A stretch of 64,000 nucleotides of DNA from Eupeodes corollae (taxonomy: Eukaryota; Arthropoda; Insecta; Diptera; Syrphidae): assembly GCF_945859685.1 (NCBI RefSeq), contig NC_079149.1, positions 5,677,118 to 5,741,117 on the forward strand, written 5' to 3'. Each line of letters opens with the position of its first letter. Within the stretch, counting starts at the first letter, position 1. The position numbers and the translations under genes are program-made. Below are positions 35,225 through 46,366 of this stretch, piece after piece. The notes below the pieces were generated by a model. The model saw nothing but the letters and a program-made list of their open reading frames with translations. It did no database searches and was not told the origin of the DNA.

Positions 35225-37140
35225 TGCGACCGAAACTGATAACTTCCCATCCCATCTGTCGATTTGTCTTCCTTGAAGGTTTTCGTGTTGGGTTAAAAAA
35301 GTTGTCATTTGAATCAATCTTAAAAATTTGTAATTTACCAAAAATATTTTTCACATAAAGAAATAGTTAAGTTTGAAAACTAAGTTTATCAAATAGATTT
35401 TTAGTCGAAAACAAATTTTTACCAATTTTGGTAGCATTTCCTAAATTTTTACAAATTGGATGACTGAAATTAATTGGAGAGATATCAAAAACCGAACATC
35501 AATTTTTACTAAATTTGCGTACTATTTTTTGTAGATTTTATTCGTTTATTTGGATTTTTATAATATTCGAATTATTTGTCAAATAAAAAAAATTAAAGAC
35601 AACATTTTTAATTTTTGAAAAGATATTTGAGTCGAAAGTAAATTTTTACCAAGGTTTAGCATTATTTAACATTTACATTTTTCTCAAATTTTTTTTGAAT
35701 ATTGACAACAATATTTACAAAAAAAAAAGTTTTGTGCCAATATCTCAAAGTTTTGGAAAGATATTTGAGTCGAAATCGATTTTTACCAACTTTTATTAAT
35801 ATTTTTGTTTATGTTTTCATTTTTTGTAAAAAAAAAAACTGTTAATTACATTTTTCTCAATATTTTATTAACTGTTGACAACAATATTTAAAAAAAAAAA
35901 TAAAAGCCAATATCTCAAAGTTTTGAAAAGATATTTGAGTCGAAAATCAATTTTTACCGAAGTTTAATAATTTTTTTTACTTTTTGTAAAAAAAACTGTC
36001 ATTTTGATTTTATTCAAAATTTTACTGAATGTTGAAAACAATATTTTTTAAAAGATAAAAGTATTTTGAAGCCAATATCTCAATTTTTTAAAAGATATTT
36101 GAGTCGAAAATCGACTTTTACCAACTTTTATTAATTTTTTTGTTAATGTTTTTTTTATTTAAAAAAAAAAAAAAATCTGTCAACTACATTTTTCTTAAAA
36201 TTTTATTGAATGTTGACAACAATATTTACAAAAAAAAAAAGTTTAAAGCCAATATCTCAAAGTTTTAAAAAAAAGATATTTAAGTCGAAAATCATTTTTA
36301 ACCGACTTTTAATATTTTTTTTTTTAATTTGTAAAAAAGACTGTCAAAAAGAATTTTCTCAAAATTTTACTAAATGTTGAAAACAATATTTTATAAAAGA
36401 TAAAAGTAGTTTAAAGCCAATATCTCAAATTTTTTAAAAGATATTTGAGTCGAAAATCGATTCTTACCGACTTTTATTAATTTTTTTGTTTACGTTTTCA
36501 TTTTTTGTAAAAAAAACTGTCAATTCGATTGTTCTCAAAATATTACCGATTGTTGAAAACAATATTTCTTATAAGTAAAAATAATTTGGAAGCCATAATC
36601 TCAAAATTTTTGAAAAGATATTTGAGTCGAAAACAATTTTTATCAACTTTTGCTAAATTTTCTTTTGGGGTTTTATTTATTGTAAAAAAAAACTGTCAAT
36701 TTGAATTTTTTTTTCAAGATTATACCGAATGTTGAAAACAATCTTTCTTATAAAAAAAAAATAAAAAAATTATCAATTCGATTTTTCTCAAAATTTTACC
36801 AGATGTTAAAAACGTTATTTTTCGTTGCACAAAATTGTTTTGGAGATTAAATGATTTTTATTCGCTAAATTTTCGAAGTGAGAAATTTTTGTTCTTCTGT
36901 TTGTTTTTGATTTATTAAAAAAAACCGGTAATCGGATTTTTTCAAAAATATAATTGTTTGGTATCACGTTGCAATAACCAAAATTTACACTTTTTTTAAA
37001 CTGCTAGGTACGTACGGACATCTTTCTAAAAATCTTTTATTTCGACTCTAGGGACCTTGAAACTTCTAGAAATGTCCTAATTTTCAATTTGACAAATCGG
37101 ACACAATACAATAACTTCCTACGAGAAGTTATTAAATAGC
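35225..37140 (+). mobile_element. Dispersed element with internal ~175 bp tandem array (helentron/MITE-like), copy 1
   Basis: The left end ACTGATAACTTCCCATCCCA (35235) and about 400 bp downstream are repeated at 56126 onward, so this is a dispersed element and not only a local satellite. The centre is a tandem array (35620-36830). The right end carries a hairpin, AATAACTTCC-TACG-A-GAAGTTATT (37110-37133). Short terminal words are inverted: ATAACTTC...CGATTTGTC at the left, and the same words in reverse complement at the right. There is no coding sequence. Central tandem repeats plus a 3' hairpin recall Diptera DINE/helentron elements; short terminal inversions also allow a MITE or foldback. 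The class is unresolved. Confidence 0.65.
35620..36830. repeat. ~175 bp tandem array, about seven units, dimeric pattern
   Basis: The word GATATTTGAGTCGAAA recurs near 35625, 35762, 35930, 36095, 36277 (GATATTTAAGTCGAAA), 36440 and 36618. Each is preceded by GCCAATATCTCAAA-like sequence and followed by TTTTTACCAACTTTTATTAA, a T-rich stretch, AAAAAAACTGTCAA and TGTTGAAAACAATATTT. Alternate units resemble each other more (GACAACAATATTTA with an A-run, versus GAAAACAATATTTTATAAAAG), giving a higher-order period of about 340 bp in the middle. A shorter version of the array is at 56540-56985. Confidence 0.85.
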
Positions 37141-38130
37141 TTGACAGCTTTTTATACTTTCTAAAACTTATTTTATTCTGTACCACTTATTTCATTTTGC
37201 ACCATTTATTTTGGTCTATATTGTTTTTTTTTTTTATATTTTATTATTTACGATTTGTTTTATTTTAAACGATTAATTTTTTTTTATAATTTTATTTAAT
37301 AATTTATTTTTGTAAAGTTTATTTTATTTTTTTCCATTAACTTTTTGTCATTTATTCTATTTTCAATTTTTATTACATTTATACTTTATATTTTATTTTG
37401 TACCATTTTTTTAATTGTGTACTTTTCATTTGATTTTGTACCATTTTTTTCCTTATTTTTAATTACCTCTTTTCTTATTAAATTTGATTTCCAATTTATA
37501 TTAAGAGTTTTTTAATAATTTATTTAAATTTATGTTATTAACCATAAATTAACATTTCCATATTCTTTTTAACCATTAACTTTAGTTTTTACCATTTATT
37601 TTACTTTCTTTTGCACTAATTTGCTCGGTTCTAATTAATTTATTTAAAATAGTTCTCATTAATTTACATTATATTACATTTCACATTACTCTGTCATTAA
37701 TTTATTTTAATTACTTCCAATTATTTTATTTCAATTTATTTTATGAAATAATTTAAATTTTTGTATTTCTCACTTAATTTTTATTTTACTTCCAATTCTT
37801 TCCAATTTTTATTTTTTTCCATTGATTTTAATTAAATTTCAACATTTATATTTATTTTAATTTGTCTACAAATTAATTTCGTCATATTTTATTTTAATTA
37901 ATACAATTTTGATATATTTGTACTTCATTAAGAATTATTTAATTTTCCTCTTTTTATTTATTTCATTTTCCATCACTCGAGAAGTCACATATTTTATTTT
38001 ATGCTCGAAGGGTTTTCCTGTATATCAAAAATTTAAAATTTTGCATAATTTGATTTTGTACACTTTTTTCAATATACAAATCATTTTTTTTTTTTGGAAA
38101 ATAGACTTACGTTGATCTACCTTAAACAAC
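37140..38130. repeat. T-rich degenerate repeat field
   Basis: Nearly 1 kb of words like TTTATTTTATTTTGTACCAT and TTTATTTTAATT at 20-30 base intervals, strongly T-skewed. The repeats are too diverged for a fixed unit. The 37909-38115 frame is an F/I/L-rich artefact. Confidence 0.6.
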
Positions 38131-39675
38131 TATACAAAAATTACAACAAAATTTAATACTTTAACTCGAATTTCAATTTTTCACTTCGCCTTAACACGTA
38201 TAAATTATATTTATGTACATTTGTAAAAGCCTAACACCCCGACAAAAACCAAACCAAAAACAGCAAACATTTTATCTACTCGTATAAATATTTACATAAT
38301 AAATAAAGTTAAACAACAAATTAATGTACCTACTCATACACACACACACACTCATATACACTCGTTCATCTCACAGGATAAGCAAAGCAATATACAAACG
38401 CTTAGTAGAGCCAGAGTCCAATATTTTCTAGTAGTAAATATATATGTACACCTACCTATAAAAGGTGTGAGGTTAGAGGTTCTGAGTATTCACAAGGCAA
38501 GCAATAGTTCAACCCTATAAGCAAAATGGCCTTTAACACGTTAGGGTGACCGGAATATAATAAGTCTAAAGTGAAATTGCTTTCTTGTTAGAAAGCATAT
38601 CTCAAGAAATTAAATTAAGTCCAATTTATATAGTTTAGTGAAAACCTCTATTCCATATACTGAGGCAACAGTTTAGAGATGCGAAATTTTGATTAAAGAA
38701 CTCAATTTTTAACTTTTGATATTATTGTTTCTTCATCAAAAACTCACCAATACTTCGTTTTTTTGAATACTAAAAGTTTTAATCTTATTTAAATGTTTGA
38801 AATAAGTAGTTTCAACAATTCCTCAATTAAAAAACCACTTACAGAAGAATTTTGTCATAAGACTTTTAAATTATGCTCATTTCTGCAAAAGCAGATGGTC
38901 ACCTTATAGCCTATCTTTCACCATGCACATATATGTAACTTTAATTGCATCACAACCTTTCTATGTAATATAGAAATATATATGATTCCTATGGGACATT
39001 CAATAGCATAGAATTCTGTCCAGTCGAATAGTCTCTTTCTCTAGGGAGGTGCAACGGCACCGTTACCGTTACCATCGCTAGTACTTCAACCATATCTACG
39101 ATTCTACAACCAATATTCTCACACACCCTATTTCTACCACCAAACCGCACACCTACGCTAGGCAAAAAGTCAATTATGCTACGCTAACAATGGCTTTAAT
39201 CACCTGTAATCCAATTTTCACGTGAACAATGGAAATTACCAAACCGTAAAAACGATTTCGCAGAAAAATATCAGAAACTATGTAACAGCAACGGACTATA
39301 TGACCAGAAGCTCTCTAGCTTCGCAGTACCTATAATACTCCTCCTTCTACGCCAATTCCAAGCCCATCTAGTATATATCCACCACCTCTAGTCAACCCTT
39401 AAAGTATACCGGAGTGTATTTTCGAATATTCGTATTTTCACGCTCTCACAGAAATCGAAAACTGGGGGTAGGGTGGGTTTTGGGTTGGGGGATCTATAGT
39501 TAATTCTCAATTTCCAATAATTCAACCGAAGGTGGATTTTTTATAACTTCTTTTTTTTACGTTTATTTTATTTTCATTTTTTTTCCCGTTTTAATGGGTG
39601 GGCTTGGTTTTTGGAAACTCTCTCTCTCTCAGGACAGCTGCATGATAAATATTTTGGATTTAAGTAAAAGAAATA
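38130..39675. other. Unique sequence, no gene recognised
   Basis: AT-rich with a short CA run at 38338-38352 and a CT run at 39618-39630. No coding or element homology seen. Confidence 0.5.
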
Positions 39676-39679
39676 TATA

Positions 39680-39903
39680 CAGTATCGGACAAAACATTTG
39701 CAACTAAAAATGAAAGTAGGTAAGCATTTTCTTAAAAAAAATTTAAATTTTATTCAGAATTAACAAAATCGTGATATATTATTAATACTGTGTATTCAAA
39801 GATTAAAAGTTATAATATATAACACAAAAAAAACTTTTAGTAACTTAACGTTTAATTTTATCAAGTAACTTCAAATAAGCACGCGACAAAACAATTGCAA
39901 CTT
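39680..39903. repeat. Left terminal inverted repeat of the Tc1-like element
   Basis: Pairs with 41129-41350. The outer transposase-binding-like word is at 39687-39707 and the inner one at 39884-39903. Shared internal landmarks include ATATATTATTAATACTGTG and AACTTTTAGTAACTTAACG. Confidence 0.93.
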
Positions 39904-39934
39904 CAAATGGAAAGATATAAACATTATAAAGTAA

Positions 39935-40941
39935 TCAATATTTTGTAGCGAATCCTTTGTTTTTGATAACTGCCTTGCATCTTCTTGGCATAGATTCAAT
40001 TAAATTTTGAATGATGTTTGGTGGAACTTCATTCCAAGCCGTTTGTACTCTTTTGAAAAAATCGTCTGCATTTCTAACATTTTCCCGATTAATTTTCCGT
40101 TTCACGATTTCCCAAAGGTTTTCAATCGGGTTTAAGTCTGGTGACTGTGGTGGCCAATTCATAACAGCGATGTCATGATCATTAAGCCAGGTTTTAACCA
40201 GTCTTGACGTGTGCTTTGGGTCGTTGTCCTGCTGGAAGACCCAACGCAATGGCATTTCCCATTCTGCATATGGCAACATAACGTCCATTAAAATTTGTTT
40301 GTATACATATTGGTCCATTATTCCATTTATGCGATGCAATGGGCCTAAACCAGCAGCAGAAAAGCAACCCCACACCATTGTATTCCCACGCCCGTGCTTG
40401 AGAGTTTTTATACAATAACGTGACTCTAATCTCTTGCCACGTGGTCTTCTTACGTAAGATATTCCGTCACTTCCCATTATATTAAATTTGGATTCGTCAC
40501 TAAAAAGAACTCGACTCCATTTCTGCTTGTCCCAAGAAAGATGTTCCTTAGCAAACTGCATTCTTTTTTTCTGGTTTCGGAACGAAATTAAAGGTTTCTT
40601 AGAAGGCCGATAACAGCTCAAATCACCAACCGCCAACCGACGAGATACCGTTCTAGTGCTTACATTTAATTAAAACTCCTGTACCAATTTTGACGCAGAT
40701 ATGAAGGGATTTTTTTTTCCTTTCTTATGAGCATAGCATCCGTTCGAAGACTTGTTTTACGTGGTCGACCACCGCGATGCACAACAGACACTTCTTTTGT
40801 TTTGAGATAACGGCTTATTATTCGTGAGACCGACGATTTATTTACATTAAATTTGTTTGAAATGCTTTTTTGTGAAATGCCCGAATTAAAATCGTCTACA
40901 ATTCGCTGTCTTAACGGATCTCCAAATTTATTAGGTGCCAT
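39935..40941 (-). pseudogene. Tc1-like DD34E transposase, two lesions
   Basis: The start is the Met at 40941 and the stop lies at 39935, about 335 codons in total. The N-terminal part (40666-40941) has a helix-turn-helix pair (ISQKSISNKFNVNKSSVSRI) and a GRPRK motif. The C-terminal part (39935-40636) has the DDE_3 domain: LFSDESKFN (first Asp), VWGCFSAAGLG, FQQDNDPKHTS (second Asp) and SPDLNPIENLWE (Glu), with 34 residues between the last two acidic residues. Two lesions separate the halves: a one-base shift in a run of nine A (plus-strand T at about 40710-40718) and an in-frame TAA at 40670-40672. The catalytic half is otherwise intact. A homopolymer sequencing error could explain the shift but not the stop. 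It cuts and pastes its own DNA into TA sites when functional (family knowledge). Confidence 0.93.
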
Positions 40942-41128
40942 TATTTAATAATTTTATATTGAAATTAAAACCGATATCACTGGAGATGTGCTTCATGTAA
41001 ATAAATAACAGCAACTTTGCTTTCAGGTCACGAACTTCAGACAATTGCTAAATGCAATGCAATTATATAATTGGACAAAATAGAACAATGTAACTGTTAA
41101 TAATTCAGTTAAACAGTGATGACACTTT

Positions 41129-41350
41129 AGTTGCAATTGTTTTGTCGCAGGTGAATTTGAAGTTACTTAATACAATTAAACGTTAAGTTACTAAAAGTTT
41201 TTTTATGTTTTGAGTATTATATATTTTTAATAACTTTGAATACACAGTATTAATAATATATGACGATTGTTTTGATTCTGAATAAAATTTTAATTTTTTT
41301 TAAGAAAATGTTACTTTCATTTTTAGTTGCAAATGTTTTGTCCGATACTG
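41129..41350. repeat. Right terminal inverted repeat of the Tc1-like element
   Basis: Reverse complement of 39680-39903 with small indels. The inner direct-repeat word is at 41129-41148 and the outer one at about 41323-41343. Confidence 0.93.
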
Positions 41351-41354
41351 TACA

Positions 41355-42470
41355 TGGTCGCCATCGTTGCCACTGCTGCCGTATAGATTAATATTAACGT
41401 TAAAACAAAAAGCTATAACGGCAACGAGAATAAAATTGTATGTGAGAGCGGATTTTTCTGTATTTGGCTCAGAACTTTTCAGAATTAACTTCAAAAGGAA
41501 TTTATGATTTTTTTCTTCGGTTTTTTAAAAATTATACAGAACAAAAGGAATAAAACACAAAACATAAAAAGGGAAGAACTACCTTTTACATGATGCGCGC
41601 GGTAGTGTTGAAGAGAGGAGGTAGTGCAGGGGGTAGGATTTCCAAAAAAATATAAATAAAAAGAATTAAATCCCAATAAAATATTTTGAATCTCGTAATT
41701 GAGTTAAAGAAGGAATAATAACCGAGTATAAGGCTTCATTTATAAAGCTGTTTTCAAGGATTTTGAAGGAATATTAAAAGGACTGAATTAAGAGGTTTTA
41801 ACACAGAAAGAAAAGCTTAAATAATATACTTTTGTTTTTTGTGTTTTTTTTTTTTTTTTTGAGGATTTTATGTATTCTTCATCTGTGTAAGGACTTTTTT
41901 TCACTTTAATCCGTTATTCGTTTATTCCGATTATCAATTTTTTGTTTTTGATATTAAATGAAAAGGCATACCAAGTCAGGATATACAATCTACAAACATT
42001 TTCTTTTTTGAAAGAGAATTTTGTATGGGTGTGTTTTTTTGACATGGAAGAAGCATAACTCAAAAATATTTACGGTTTTTGTTTTACGTGGAATAATTTT
42101 AAAAAAGGGGAATACCTTTACATAGTAAAATAGTCGAAAATCCTTTTTGTATAAGACATAAATATTATTGTTCATTTCAGTGTTATGCTGATGTGAAGGA
42201 TTCGTGCTTTTATGACACGAAAGTTACCTTGTGGCACTGAAAATATGTTTTCTCCATATTTTTGTGTATATACAACGCATCAAAATTATATTGAATAACC
42301 GTTTTTCTTATTAATAAACTTACTTATTCTTTTTGCATGATTTTCGTGAGGTATTTCAATTCTGTTGAAAAAATTCACAATAACATGAAAGGTGGAAAAA
42401 AGTGTAACAGAATTTTGTTGCATTTGAATAAAGGGAAGTTTTAATCATATCATATTTTAAGGGTTGCGAA
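41355..42470. other. AT-rich sequence, no gene recognised
   Basis: Unassigned; a T15-T16 run occurs near 41846-41861. Confidence 0.5.
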
Positions 42471-42473
42471 AAC

Positions 42474-42575
42474 ACTTACTTACTCAAGGTGGCGCTACAG
42501 TTCGGGCGGACATGGGCCTCAACCAACAAGCGTCTCCAGCCAGCTCTGTCCCTACCTAGCTGTCTGTTGCGGAAA
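42474..42575 (-). pseudogene. 3'-terminal scrap of an RTE-like LINE
   Basis: Read on the minus strand, the sequence translates as QLGRDRAGWRRLLVEAHVRPN, equivalent to HLGRDRDRWRSLLGEALVHTG at the C-terminus of the copy ending at 46341. It is followed by GAACTGTAGCGCCACCTTGA and a GTAAGTAAGT tail (plus strand 42474-42484). Only about 100 bp remain, an extreme 5' truncation. It lies 1.8 kb from the longer copy, in the opposite orientation. Confidence 0.85.
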
Positions 42576-42579
42576 CACT

Positions 42580-43150
42580 AGAATTCCATAATTTCGAATT
42601 TTTTTTTCAAACGGTCTTGTAGGATTTTTTAGATTCTGGCTGTAAATAACCTTTAATTACTTGCTTTTCGAATAACAATATCACAAAATTATTCTCACAT
42701 ACAAATGATGCCTACAAATTGTAGAAATTAAAACTACAAACGCGTTTATCTCAATACTGCATGAGGCCGAACTCATAACATAACTCATAACTCAGGCAAT
42801 TTTTAACCGAATGACTTGAAATTTTGAATATATTTTAAAAATGTAGACTTATCTGATTATTTTCTTTTTAGAAACCAATATAGAAAAGTGTCATTTGGCT
42901 TAAAAATTAATGAAATCACAAAGATCTAGATTACAAAATAACAGAAAATTCTGTGGTCGAAAAATGTCTGACCAGCAGCCACTTATAAAATAAATTGATT
43001 TTTATATTGAAATTAATTTTTGTAATCTATGTTATGATATTTACGAAAAAAGAAATTCCCGAAAAGACTTTTTTTATGGCTTTATAGAGTGACCTAAACG
43101 TTTAATAGATTGCTCTGGACTTCAAAATAAAACTTAAATGCAATAAAAGG
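42580..43150. other. AT-rich sequence, no gene recognised
   Basis: Unassigned. CATAACATAACTCATAACTC near 42775-42795 is a short local repeat. Confidence 0.5.
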
Positions 43151-43159
43151 TTTTATTAA

Positions 43160-43995
43160 AATATGTCACATGCGTAACATAAGTAAATCATTCATTCTGT
43201 TATTTGTATTAAAAATTTAAAATTATGCTAAAAGCAAAATGTCAGAAAAATTTAAATAATTATACGTAAGCAAAAAACCTGAACAAAAATGTATTGTTTT
43301 AAGAATGTGTCATTAACGTTACAATAAAACAATATTTTTCTGTTATTTAAGTTGGATTTTAACGAATATGATGCAGTATAACATAACAGTGTATAAAAGC
43401 CTCAGACAAAATGTAATTGAATTCAACAAAAAAAAAAAACTGGACACGAATTTATTGGTTCAAGTGTGTGTCATAAATGTAACAGTTAGTAAGTTACATT
43501 AAGTTTCTGATATTTGACCTTAGTTTTATGAAATAAAATACTTCAGGTTAAACGCTAAGGCATAGACACTAACAGAAATTTTTAGTAGTCTTATGATGTG
43601 TCATTGGCGTAACATTTTCCAATTAAGGTTTTCTATATGACTATAGGTCAAAATGTATTGAATACAAAATTTAAATCACCAGACATTAAAAATTAATAGT
43701 TTTAATTATGTGTCACACGCGTCACAATTTCGGTATAATTTTGTCTGTAATTTGACTTGAAATTTTTAAACAAACAAAAAAAATTGGCCACTTATTAACT
43801 TTGTGTCATTCAAGTAACATTGTTTTCTAGTTTACTTTTAATCATATAAAAAAATATTTACTAGAGTGCTTTTTATTGTACTTTTAGAAGGCAAATCTTT
43901 ACAACTTAGTCACTAAGACTTTGTCTGAAAAATTACTTTTGTACAGGCAAACAAGTCACACCGACTATAGTGTTATCACATCAGTAACAGTGACT
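43160..43995. repeat. Phased imperfect-palindrome repeat, core TGTCA-N6-TAACA
   Basis: The core recurs near 43163 (ATGTCACATGCGTAACATA), 43306 (TGTGTCATTAACGTTACA), 43465 (TGTGTCATAAATGTAACA), 43597 (TGTGTCATTGGCGTAACA), 43711 (TGTGTCACACGCGTCACA) and 43801 (TGTGTCATTCAAGTAACA). A weaker one is near 43975 (TTATCACATCAGTAACA). Spacing shrinks from about 150 to about 90. Between cores are AT-rich stretches sharing CAAAATGTA.TTGAAT words. The core is a near inverted repeat (TGT-A...T-ACA). There is no coding potential. It is a degenerate minisatellite or a clustered protein-binding array. Confidence 0.65.
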
Positions 43996-44089
43996 TGTCA
44001 CAATGGCAACAGTAAACTTACATATTTCTAATTTAACACCTATGGCTCGCCTTCCATAACGCAACAAATAGTATATATTTCAATAAAAG

Positions 44090-44348
44090 GTAACTCCACA
44101 GCGCCTTATTTTTAAAGCCAGATTATTTTTTAACATCGGTTATTTTGTAACCCCGGTTATTTTTCAATCTGGTTATTATATAATAGAGGTTATTTTGTAA
44201 CCCAGATTAATTTTAAGCCTATGTTATTTGGTTAGCTCATATCATTTTAAAACAGAGGTTACCTTGGATATTTTTCCGATAGAAAATATTTTGTAACACA
44301 AGTTATTTTTAAACCTTGTTATTAAACAACCAAGGTTATTTCATTAAC
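44090..44348. repeat. Palindromic minisatellite, left part (GGTTATTTTGTAACCC)
   Basis: About twelve degenerate units of ~20-22 bp based on GGTTATTTTGTAACC, which is itself an inverted repeat (GGTTA...TAACC). The same repeat resumes at 46367 after the LINE, so the LINE sits within one array. Confidence 0.8.
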
Positions 44349-46366
44349 GAAGTTACTATACATCCACAAAGGAACTTGGACTTCTCCAGATCAATCTACC
44401 TTCAACCAGATTGACCATATTGCGATCGACGCCAGACACGCTTCCAGCATCATGGATGTACGAACTTTCCGAGAAGCTTACATCGACTCGGACCACTACC
44501 TCGTTGTAGCCAAGGTAGCACTTCAAATTTTCAGACCCAAGGCAAAACAGGGAGGTGCTGGGGGAACGTCGAACGGCTACAATTGCCAGAGAAAGCAAAA
44601 TCCTTTTCCGACCGAGTTACAAGTAACCTCTCTCGAAGTTTTCTGCCGCCAACACAATGTATCGAAAACCAGTGGCAACATTGTCAAGATGCAATCAGAG
44701 AAGCCGCCTTTGATGTGCTGGGTTTCAAACGTCCACCAACAATGAACCCCAGGTATGATGAGAAATGTCGGCTGGCAAATGCAACCAAACAACAGGCACG
44801 CAAAGCGGCGCGCATAAAAGGACGAAAGCTGCTCATGAGCTCTTTGAGCAGAAGAGGCGAGAGGGACGCCGAGTTCTCAGAAGGAAAAAGAGAGGGCATG
44901 AGAAGCGTGCGGTCAAAGATGTTGAGAGGTATAAAAGCAGGAACGAAGATCGAAAGTTTTAGGAACAGGTGAAACGAAATTCACAGGTACATAAACCTTA
45001 ACCGAAGTCTGCAAAGACGAAAGTGGAAATATCATAGTCGGACCACTTCTGCAGACTGTATAACGGCGACGACGAACCGAATTCAGTTAGGCAGGATAAT
45101 CCATACAACATAGACGACGAAAGACAACAATCCCGTCCTCCTCAAAAAACTTATAGGTCCATATCAGTGTGGTTTTAGACGAGGAGAGTCCACAATTGAT
45201 CAAATATTCACATTACGGCATGTCCTGGAAAAAAACCAAGAACACCAAATCGACAAACACCACCTTTTCATCGATTTCAAGGCCGCATATGAAAGCATCT
45301 ACAGGAACGAGCTGTATAGAGCCATGTCTAGTTTTGGCATCCCTACCAAACTCGTCCGTTTGTGCAGGATGACCATGGAGAATTCACGCTGCTTCATAAA
45401 GTTTGGAAACAATTTAACAGAATTTTTCGATGTCAAAAAAGGTTTTAGACAAGGTGATGCGCTGTCATGTGATTTTTTAACATCGTGCTTGAAAGAATAG
45501 TGCAGAGCTGACACGTCAACACTAGAGGCACTATCTTTCAAAAGTCTGTCCAATTACTGGCATATGCTGATGACATTGACATAATCGGAAGATTTCAGCG
45601 TGATGTCAATGGGGCTTTTGTGAGTATTGAGGCAGAGGCGCCAAAAATGGGTTTAACGGTTACTGAGGGCAAAACAAAGTACATGCTGTCGTCTAGAAAG
45701 GACATACAACACCTACGTTTTGGTCAAAACGTCACAATCGACAGACGTAACTTTGAAGTAGTCAAGGACTTCGTCTACCTAGGCTCCGCTGTAAACGCAG
45801 AAAACAACAACAGCGTTGAGATCAAACGCAGAATAACTCTTGCTAACCGCTGTTTCTTTGGACTAAGAAAGCAATTGAGTGGTAATGTCCTCTCTCGAGG
45901 GACCAAAGTGTTGCTATATAAGACCCTTATCATCCCCGTCCTGCTTGCAGAAGCATGGATGAAAGCACCTTGGGTAGCTTCGAGAGAAAAGTTCTTCGTG
46001 TGATCTATGGTCCCGTATGCATCGAAGGGGAGTGGAGGAGAAGATGGAACGACGAACTGTACGGGCTGTACAGCGACGTAGACTTAGCAAGAAGAGTAAA
46101 AGTCCAACGACTTAGATGGCTGGGTCACGTATAGCGCATGGAAACCAATGCTCCGGTCCGGAATGTCTTCGAATCCGCACCCACAGGACAGCGCAGTAGA
46201 GGGAGACCGCGGATCAGGTGGCGCGCACAAGTGGAAGGTGACCTCACCCAACTTGGAGCGCGAAACTGGAGACATCTAGGTAGGGACCGAGATAGATGGA
46301 GAAGTTTGTTGGGTGAGGCCCTAGTTCACACAGGACTGTAGCGCCACCTTAAGTAAGTAAGTAAGT
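44349..46366 (+). pseudogene. RTE-like LINE, 5'-truncated with internal deletion
   Basis: It starts inside the endonuclease: KGTWTSPDQSTFNQIDHIAI near 44368, then DVRTFREAYIDSDHYLVVAKV with the SDH motif (44455-44520). The linker (44583-44972) includes WQHCQDAIREAAFDVLG. RT blocks 0-1 are missing: sequence jumps near 45145 to IGPYQCGFRRGESTIDQIF, then LFIDFKAAYESIYRNELY, FDVKKGFRQGDALSCD and a shifted AYADDIDIIG (about 45559). Next come KMGLTVTEGKTKYM and VKDFVYLGSAVN (45620-46003), FERKVLRVIYGPVC, a near-intact RLRWLGHV then a stop at 46132-46134, and GRPRIRWRAQVEGDLTQLG to the end at 46341. The 3' tail is GCGCCACCTTAAGTAAGTAA plus extra AAGT units. Several frameshifts and stops make it dead. 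The family is widespread in Diptera; placement in the RTE clade is my reading. Confidence 0.92.

Larger units (their letters stand above)
39680..41350 (-). mobile_element. Tc1-like transposon, near-complete, with TA duplication
   Basis: The element runs from CAGTATCGGACAAAACATTT (39680) to its reverse complement ending at 41350. TA lies immediately outside both ends (39678-39679 and 41351-41352). The terminal inverted repeats are about 222-224 bp (39680-39903 and 41129-41350) and roughly 90 percent identical. Each contains an outer copy (GGACAAAACATTTGCAACTA) and an inner copy (GCGACAAAACAATTGCAACT) of the same word, i.e. the IR/DR arrangement known for Tc1-like elements such as Sleeping Beauty and Minos. 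The transposase gene lies between them on the minus strand. Total length is 1,671 bp. It is the youngest-looking element in the window. Confidence 0.95.

Noticed and set aside
35620..36830. CRISPR-like array (repeated words at regular spacing)
   Set aside because: The spacers are themselves repeated and AT-rich, the period is ~175 bp and the context is eukaryotic; it is a tandem repeat.
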